From assembly GCA_020746875.1 (NCBI GenBank), contig JAGTJL010000017.1, positions 558,001 to 622,000 on the forward strand: DNA of 64,000 nt. Direction: 5' to 3'. The notes under the pieces are model-generated. The model was not told the origin of the DNA, did not search any database, and was given only the letters and a program-made list of their open reading frames with translations. Source of the stretch: Rhexocercosporidium sp. MPI-PUGE-AT-0058 (Eukaryota > Ascomycota > Leotiomycetes > Helotiales). The position numbers and the translations under genes were made by a program. Below are positions 59,095 through 64,000 of the stretch, piece after piece (the first letter of the stretch is position 1; each line of letters begins with the position of its first letter).

Positions 59095-60606
59095 TTAAAA
59101 CTCCTTCAAACTCTGTCTCTTCTTTGGCAGAAGATAATCCCCACCCATCATAGCTTTATAAAAACCGTAAAGTCCCATCAACGGCCAAATACTCCAAAAT
59201 AGAGCCAGCAAACGCGCCTTCAAAGACTCCTCTCTTGCTCTCTTCTCCTTCTCAACATCGACCTTCACCTTATCATACACAGTCGGTAAGTACGTAGCAT
59301 GGTACTTCTCCCTCAGAGCATCATACTTATCCCGATTATATATCTCGTCAAATTCCTGCTCGGTATAATAGGTGTGAGCATACAGCCATTTCTGGCCACC
59401 GAGCGCGTCGACTTTCTTCTCGAATGCGCGATTCCACTGCACGAAATCGTCCCTTTTCTTGGGTCCAGGCCCCCAGACACCAAAATTGAGCATCATCTCA
59501 GGTCGCTGCTGGTTTGTTTTCAATACTTGAAGACTATGGGTTGATGCATTCCCGCTTTGTCTGAGGGGACAGAGCCAGATGGGGTAGTTCTTGAAATTGG
59601 TGTCAAGGTAGGACATGAATGTCGCTGCTTCCTTGTACGGGATTGCAACGTCTTGGATGGTATAGAATGACGAAAGTCCGCTCTGGTGTAAGGCGTGATA
59701 CATGACTCGGGTGTGCATGAAGTAATCGAGAAGGAAGCGTGTGATGCGGTTGAATGGCGTGATGAAATAAGTATATGCATACTTCGCAACCCAGAAGCCA
59801 CCTCGATCGTAGCGAAATAGGTAGTCTACTACAGGAACTGCTTCAGTGACTGGAGCCGTAGTGTTCTTTATGAGCCGTTGCACGTGGATGTAGAACCATG
59901 GATCTGTTGGACGTGTAAATCCCTGGACTCTCGCACCTGTTGGCACGTCGTTGGTAAGACTTCCAACACAGATGACCCCATTGTCTTTCGAGTACATGAT
60001 CCCGTCTAAGTAATCCTTTGAAGAATCCTTGGTAGCCTTCTCGATCTCTTTTTGAGCTTCAGCGATGCTGGAGATAGGATGATAGGTCAACGCCACATAT
60101 GTCTTGGCTTCTATCAGCTGGACTTCTAGAAGTGTTGTCACTCCCAGCGTCCCAAAGGATGAAGCGGCACCATAGAAGAGATCTGAGTTTTCTGTTGCAG
60201 ATGCTCTGACAATCTCACCATTGGCAAGAACCATCTCGATCCAATTGATAGTTCGATCGAAAAATCCATACCGGAAGGAAGAACTCTCCCCAGCCGTGCC
60301 AGCGAACCCTCCTCCAACAGTGATTCCTGGGAATTCCATCACAACAGGAGGAAGTAAGCCGTGCTTCAGCGTAGCCTCGACAAGAGAATCCATGGGGACA
60401 TTTGGTTCCACCAAAGCAGTCATGCTCTTGGTATCAACTTTGAGAACATTTTTGAGGCCAGAAGTATCAACCATTCTGTCTCGTTGATATTGCGATTGAC
60501 GAGTACTGTTTGTCGAGCCATGATATATCCGAAAAGCCTCTTTTCGAGCATGAAAATTCCCAATAGCTTTAGCAATTTGTGCCACTGCTCGGTCATGGGA
60601 GTCCAT
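59095..60606 (-). CDS. Delta24-sterol-reductase-like FAD flavoprotein (DHCR24/DWF1 family)
   Basis: 503 aa, single exon. The FAD-binding PCMH domain (about 30-200) includes VDTSGLKNVLKVD, the LVEPNVPMDSLVEATL block and EFPGITVGGGFAGTAGESSSFRYG. The C-terminal substrate half has RYDRGGFWVAKY, HQSGLSSFYTIQDVAIPY and NFGVWGPG, all typical of DHCR24-like proteins. A membrane helix near the C-terminus (LFWSIWPLMGLYGFYKAMMG) differs from the N-terminal anchor of the animal enzyme. The animal and plant enzymes reduce the Delta24 double bond of sterols. Fungi make ergosterol without this step, so the real substrate here is open: another sterol or triterpenoid is possible. It shares a 414-bp divergent promoter with ELP6. 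Confidence 0.9.
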   Translation of the reverse strand: MDSHDRAVAQIAKAIGNFHARKEAFRIYHGSTNSTRQSQYQRDRMVDTSGLKNVLKVDTKSMTALVEPNVPMDSLVEATLKHGLLPPVVMEFPGITVGGGFAGTAGESSSFRYGFFDRTINWIEMVLANGEIVRASATENSDLFYGAASSFGTLGVTTLLEVQLIEAKTYVALTYHPISSIAEAQKEIEKATKDSSKDYLDGIMYSKDNGVICVGSLTNDVPTGARVQGFTRPTDPWFYIHVQRLIKNTTAPVTEAVPVVDYLFRYDRGGFWVAKYAYTYFITPFNRITRFLLDYFMHTRVMYHALHQSGLSSFYTIQDVAIPYKEAATFMSYLDTNFKNYPIWLCPLRQSGNASTHSLQVLKTNQQRPEMMLNFGVWGPGPKKRDDFVQWNRAFEKKVDALGGQKWLYAHTYYTEQEFDEIYNRDKYDALREKYHATYLPTVYDKVKVDVEKEKRAREESLKARLLALFWSIWPLMGLYGFYKAMMGGDYLLPKKRQSLKEF

Positions 60607-61020
60607 TCTGAATTTTGACAGCCTTTGAGCGAAGAGTGGAATGTATAACGATTGAAACTGACAGATTTGTTAACCTCAAAAGAAGTGTCTAAATAACGCA
60701 TACGTACTTCTATCACTTTCCAAAATCGAAACTTGAGAAGAAGTACTAGAGATACCAAGGACGAGCCAAGAGCCGAGTCTTCCGAGAAGTATTTGAAGTG
60801 AACAAGACTATTGAATAAACGATCTCTATTGAAAAGAGTAGGGAAATCAAAACTGCATCCACAAAGACTCTCATTTAGACAGATAAGAGACGAGAAGAGA
60901 GAACAGGAACGAATGAGATGTCACCGTCAGCATCCACGTGACAAGCCTTGGCTTGAAAAGTGCTTGTAAAATCCAAACGACATCTCCCAGGAATTGCTCA
61001 AAAAGACAACACCCACGAAA
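60607..61020. promoter_or_regulatory. Divergent promoter region sterol-reductase-like / ELP6
   Basis: The two start codons face away from each other across 414 bases. No specific element is assigned. Confidence 0.55.
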
Positions 61021-61988
61021 ATGTCTTCCCGAATACCGCCTCTATTAGAACCATATCTAGCCCTCCCTCCAGAGGCGTCTCTGGTGCTTCTGACGAGCGT
61101 CTTGGGCGCCAGCTCGAACTGGCTTGTCCTACGATTTCTTCATGGCGCTTTGATTGGTTCAGAGGTCTCTTCAGAGGTAGCTTCTGAGGATGAGCCCAAG
61201 GTTTTGTTGGTGAGCTTTGTAAGGGATTTGGCGTTTTGGAAGGAGAATGCTAGGAGATTGGTATGTGTTTTGAGTATTTCACTTTTCCTGTTTGCATGAT
61301 GAGAGGATATTTGAAAGAACTCTGCTGAATGTTGTCATGTTTAGGGTCTTGATCTTGATAAGCTAGCTCTCAAGAAGAGATTTGCTTTCGTTGATGGGTT
61401 GAGTGGCTTGTTTCTTCCACGCCAGCCCAGCACTGCAGCGAAAAGAGGCGGAGATAAAGCCCTCACCAATCCAGACCTTGAAAGTGTAGCCAAGGAAATT
61501 CGAATTGGAATTGAGGCATTGCAAGGCACAGGCAAAGTGTTGCTCGTGATCGATCAGTTGGATCTTTTGTTAGCTGCTGGAGGCGAGAAGATTGGCGCTG
61601 TGAGTTTGGAAGATATGTTGATGGGTCTTCGCGAGGTATGTAGCCCTTCTACGAGAGAGAAATGGATTAGATTTGATCTAATGTTTAGAATGTATTTGCA
61701 ACTATCATGACACTTTCTGCAGACCAGCCACTGGTATCAAATCACCAAACCCCACTAGAGTTAAATCATGCGGCTCTCCTGCTGAGTACGGCTCATCAGG
61801 CGGATTTCATCATGAGCTTGCGGCTGCTAGATACTGGGACAGCACGGGATATTAGTGGGGTATTGAGAATCACTGCGGGCAACATCATTGAAGAAGACCT
61901 GGTTGTCCAGAAGAGGATAGAGGAAAGAGAGTTGTTGTATTTCGTCGGCGGAGATGGCGGGGTGAAAGTCTTCGAAAGGGGCCAATAA
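61021..61988 (+). CDS. ELP6: Elongator complex protein 6
   Basis: 276 aa in three exons: 61021-61260, 61345-61635, 61689-61988 (introns 84 and 53 nt). RecA-like fold: LVLLTSVLGASSNWLVLRFL (beta1 and helix), VLLVSFVRDLAFW, then VLLVIDQLDLLL as the Walker-B-like strand. The P-loop is degenerate (GASSNW), as known for Elp4-6, which form a hexameric ring. Elongator modifies U34 of tRNA wobble positions; the Elp456 ring binds tRNA and helps release it. The C-terminal third (TGTARDISGVLRIT and ELLYFVGGDGGVKVFERG) matches the strand order of the family. Length is normal. Confidence 0.88.
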
Positions 61989-62279
61989 TCGAGAATAGCA
62001 GTTGACCAAGGCTCAAGAATCGGCCCATTGATCACAGCGATGAAACTTTCCCGTATGATGATTTTTGCCAGTGTGTTTTTGATTTCGTTCAAGAACAATG
62101 AAGCAATGTATGAACCCCAAAGAAAACAGCCATTTGATATCCTCACAGTTCACCATGCAGCTGAAACCCCATTGTTGCAATTTTTGCATTCATTCGCTAG
62201 CATGACCGCAGCCCTGAAGACATCAAAGGCAATCCATCCGCAACCCTTCCCAGTTCAACTCCGCAGATGATGATTGAAT

Positions 62280-62901
62280 TTATTCGGCCTTGGCGGTTGG
62301 TCCTCTCGAGTCCTTTGGTACACCGGTCTGGAAGCCGTTCTTGAATCGTCGGGGAACGCCCTTCATGTGTCTCATGCGTCCGGTACCAGTCGTCTTCCTA
62401 CGCTTGGCCTTCTCGCCCCAGTTGTCTGTTTCCGTGTTAGCCACTGTATCCTTCTGTCGCTCGTCTTTGACATGTCGGTGCCATTGCTTCACAAATCGAA
62501 GGTAACGTACATTGCCTAATCTTCGCAGCTGGGTATCCGCAGGATGAGCAGGTGTGCTTCTGGATGTGGAGGGATCGACGACCTGAGGAGTATCAGTATG
62601 ATGATTCCAGAACTATCCCAGGCTTCTCATTTCTATGGTTCGATCGGCCTGGGAGTGCTCGGTGGACTGACCGCAACGTCTGCACAAGGTGTGCGTCTTG
62701 TTCTATTCGGGAATCAGCATCAAATCCTCCAAAAAAGAGCGCAGAGTTCACGAACATGGCGTTTACCAAATGAACTCGTACCCTTTGCTGTAGATCTGTC
62801 AGTATATGTATATAGAAGTTGATTGGGTCGAGGCTGCGGTCGTCGTCGAAGGTGAGAAGGAGAGGGGGAAAGGCGGAGCGCTATGCGAGAAACGTACTCA
62901 T
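62280..62901 (-). CDS. RPL37: 60S ribosomal protein eL37
   Basis: 94 aa in five exons: 62901-62898, 62787-62756, 62702-62672, 62582-62511, 62425-62280 (introns 110, 53, 89 and 85 nt). The first coding exon is only ATGA. Zinc-ribbon cysteines: CRRC in exon 3 and CSSC in exon 4, split across introns. The core [27 protein letters not shown] is unmistakable, and the start [16 protein letters not shown] agrees with other eL37 proteins. eL37 binds 25S rRNA near the peptide exit tunnel. Donors GTCAGT and GTTCGT are non-consensus but give the exact protein. The open frame at 62280-62492 contains only the last exon plus intron sequence. It converges on ELP6 with 291 bases between stops. Confidence 0.95.
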
Positions 62902-64000
62902 TTTGGCGAATTCTGCAGAGAAAACAGTCAGTACAATAGCCCTTGATCCGCAGAGTGCATGAACTCCAGATGGAGGCGTGATGGCTTACCTGGTGGTTGT
63001 TGTCGAAGTTGTCGTTGATCTCCGAAAAAGTTCGTGATGCGCTTGATTTTGGGATTCAGTCCTGTGTGTCCTTAGCGCCTTCCTAGAAAATAAGCGACTC
63101 ACGTGATGATACCGACCGGGCGAAATCCACTTTTCTCTCCTCCAGATCCTACCTAATATCATATCCTGCCCAATAATCTACCTCCAATACCCCCAGAGGA
63201 TATCAAATAAGGACCGTTGCAGGACATTTAATTCGCACTTGCTAAGTATCCGGGTCTATTCTTCATCTATTCTGTCCTTTTAACTTCTGTCCCCAATTTA
63301 CCCCAGTATCATCTCTTTCATCAGTCTACGCGCGATCATCGAATGTCCCAATACCTACACAGATCATTGAATAGCTCTGCTTGAGTGTCCGACGTTTTCT
63401 TAGCCCTTCTCATCCTCCTCGGTAATGATTCTGTCTTCAAAAATGATCGTCAAATGTCCTGTTCCAGCTGGAAATCCCCCTTACCGGATGGCGAGCACGA
63501 CTGATCTAATATACTTATCATTAATGAATACAAGTAGAATCTTGATGAGGATAGATTCAGGAAAACATTGGTGCGGCGATTAATGTTCATTGTTCTTTTG
63601 CAAAGGGAATTTTGTGAATGATACTGAGGAAGGATCGCAACACTTGGCAGTCTATTGGACAAACTTCAAGGTACATACGTGGTAATGTTGCACTGCACAA
63701 CTGAGAGATCAGTTAAGGTATTAGTTTACAGGGCCGTATGTTTCCAATGCCTCGACTTTTCTGGAACATTATTTTATATGGCTCAACAGCCAAATTTGCA
63801 TGCCGCCTTATGAGACGCGATGTCGGCCTATAAACAACAATATAACAAACTCGGAATTTCAAGTCTCATCTGCGTATCGTAACGTCGTCGACGATTAAAG
63901 AAGCTATGTAAACCTTCATATGCGCACGATCACGACCGATGATATTACTTCGAATTGGACAGATCTAGTGTACAAGGCACTTCAACCAAAGCCGAGCAAA
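62902..64000. other. Right edge: eL37 promoter, otherwise non-coding
   Basis: It includes the eL37 5' UTR and promoter and then AT-rich sequence. Open frames such as 63450-63662 (-) are short and featureless. I see no gene, RNA or repeat to the window end. Confidence 0.45.

Noticed and set aside
1..64000. CRISPR arrays, operons, ribosome binding sites, prophage or insertion sequences
   Set aside because: The spliced eukaryotic gene structures rule out a prokaryotic origin, and I saw no array-like spaced repeats.

Overview
This is a nuclear window from a filamentous ascomycete (Pezizomycotina). Three things show this: genes split by many short GT-AG introns (about 40-150 nt) with CTAAC/CTGAC-type branch motifs, fungus-specific families (HET-domain protein, fungal caleosin, NTE1, ALG5, PSY2, a PL4 lyase), and no operon structure. 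A leotiomycete-like fungus is my impression only; the class cannot be proven from this sequence. Exon structures were rebuilt by hand from splice sites and reading phase. In every spliced model the summed CDS is a multiple of three.

Left part (about 0.8-18 kb), accessory in character: a RING-finger protein (-), then on the + strand a secreted PL4 rhamnogalacturonan lyase, a 3beta-HSD/ERG26-type dehydrogenase, an SRPK-like protein whose catalytic loop is degenerate (pseudokinase), a small orphan, a large HET-domain protein and a second SRPK-like kinase with intact motifs. From 17.6 to 25.3 kb the sequence is almost gene-free, apart from one serine-rich disordered protein (-).

Right part (25-63 kb), dense and mostly housekeeping: an uncharacterised protein (-), PSY2/SMEK (PP4 regulatory subunit 3), ALG5 (dolichyl-phosphate glucosyltransferase), caleosin/peroxygenase, AFG2-type AAA ATPase, an uncharacterised and probably mitochondrial protein, SEC4-type Rab, NCA2, a PPR-like mitochondrial protein, the MME1 carrier, IMP2 peptidase, eIF2alpha, NTE1 phospholipase, guanine deaminase, a Delta24-sterol-reductase-like flavoprotein, ELP6 and ribosomal protein eL37.

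Connections: NCA2, the PPR-like protein, MME1 and IMP2 are four consecutive minus-strand genes for mitochondrial proteins (41.5-50.1 kb). AFG2, eIF2alpha, eL37, ELP6 and PSY2 serve ribosome biogenesis, translation and growth control. ALG5, caleosin, NTE1 and the sterol-reductase-like gene act at the ER or on lipids. The most unusual points are the degenerate kinase next to the HET gene, a PL4 lyase without the expected catalytic histidine, a hidden 28-nt exon completing a RING finger, the divergent D1 ring of the AFG2-like ATPase, and a 4-nt coding first exon in eL37.
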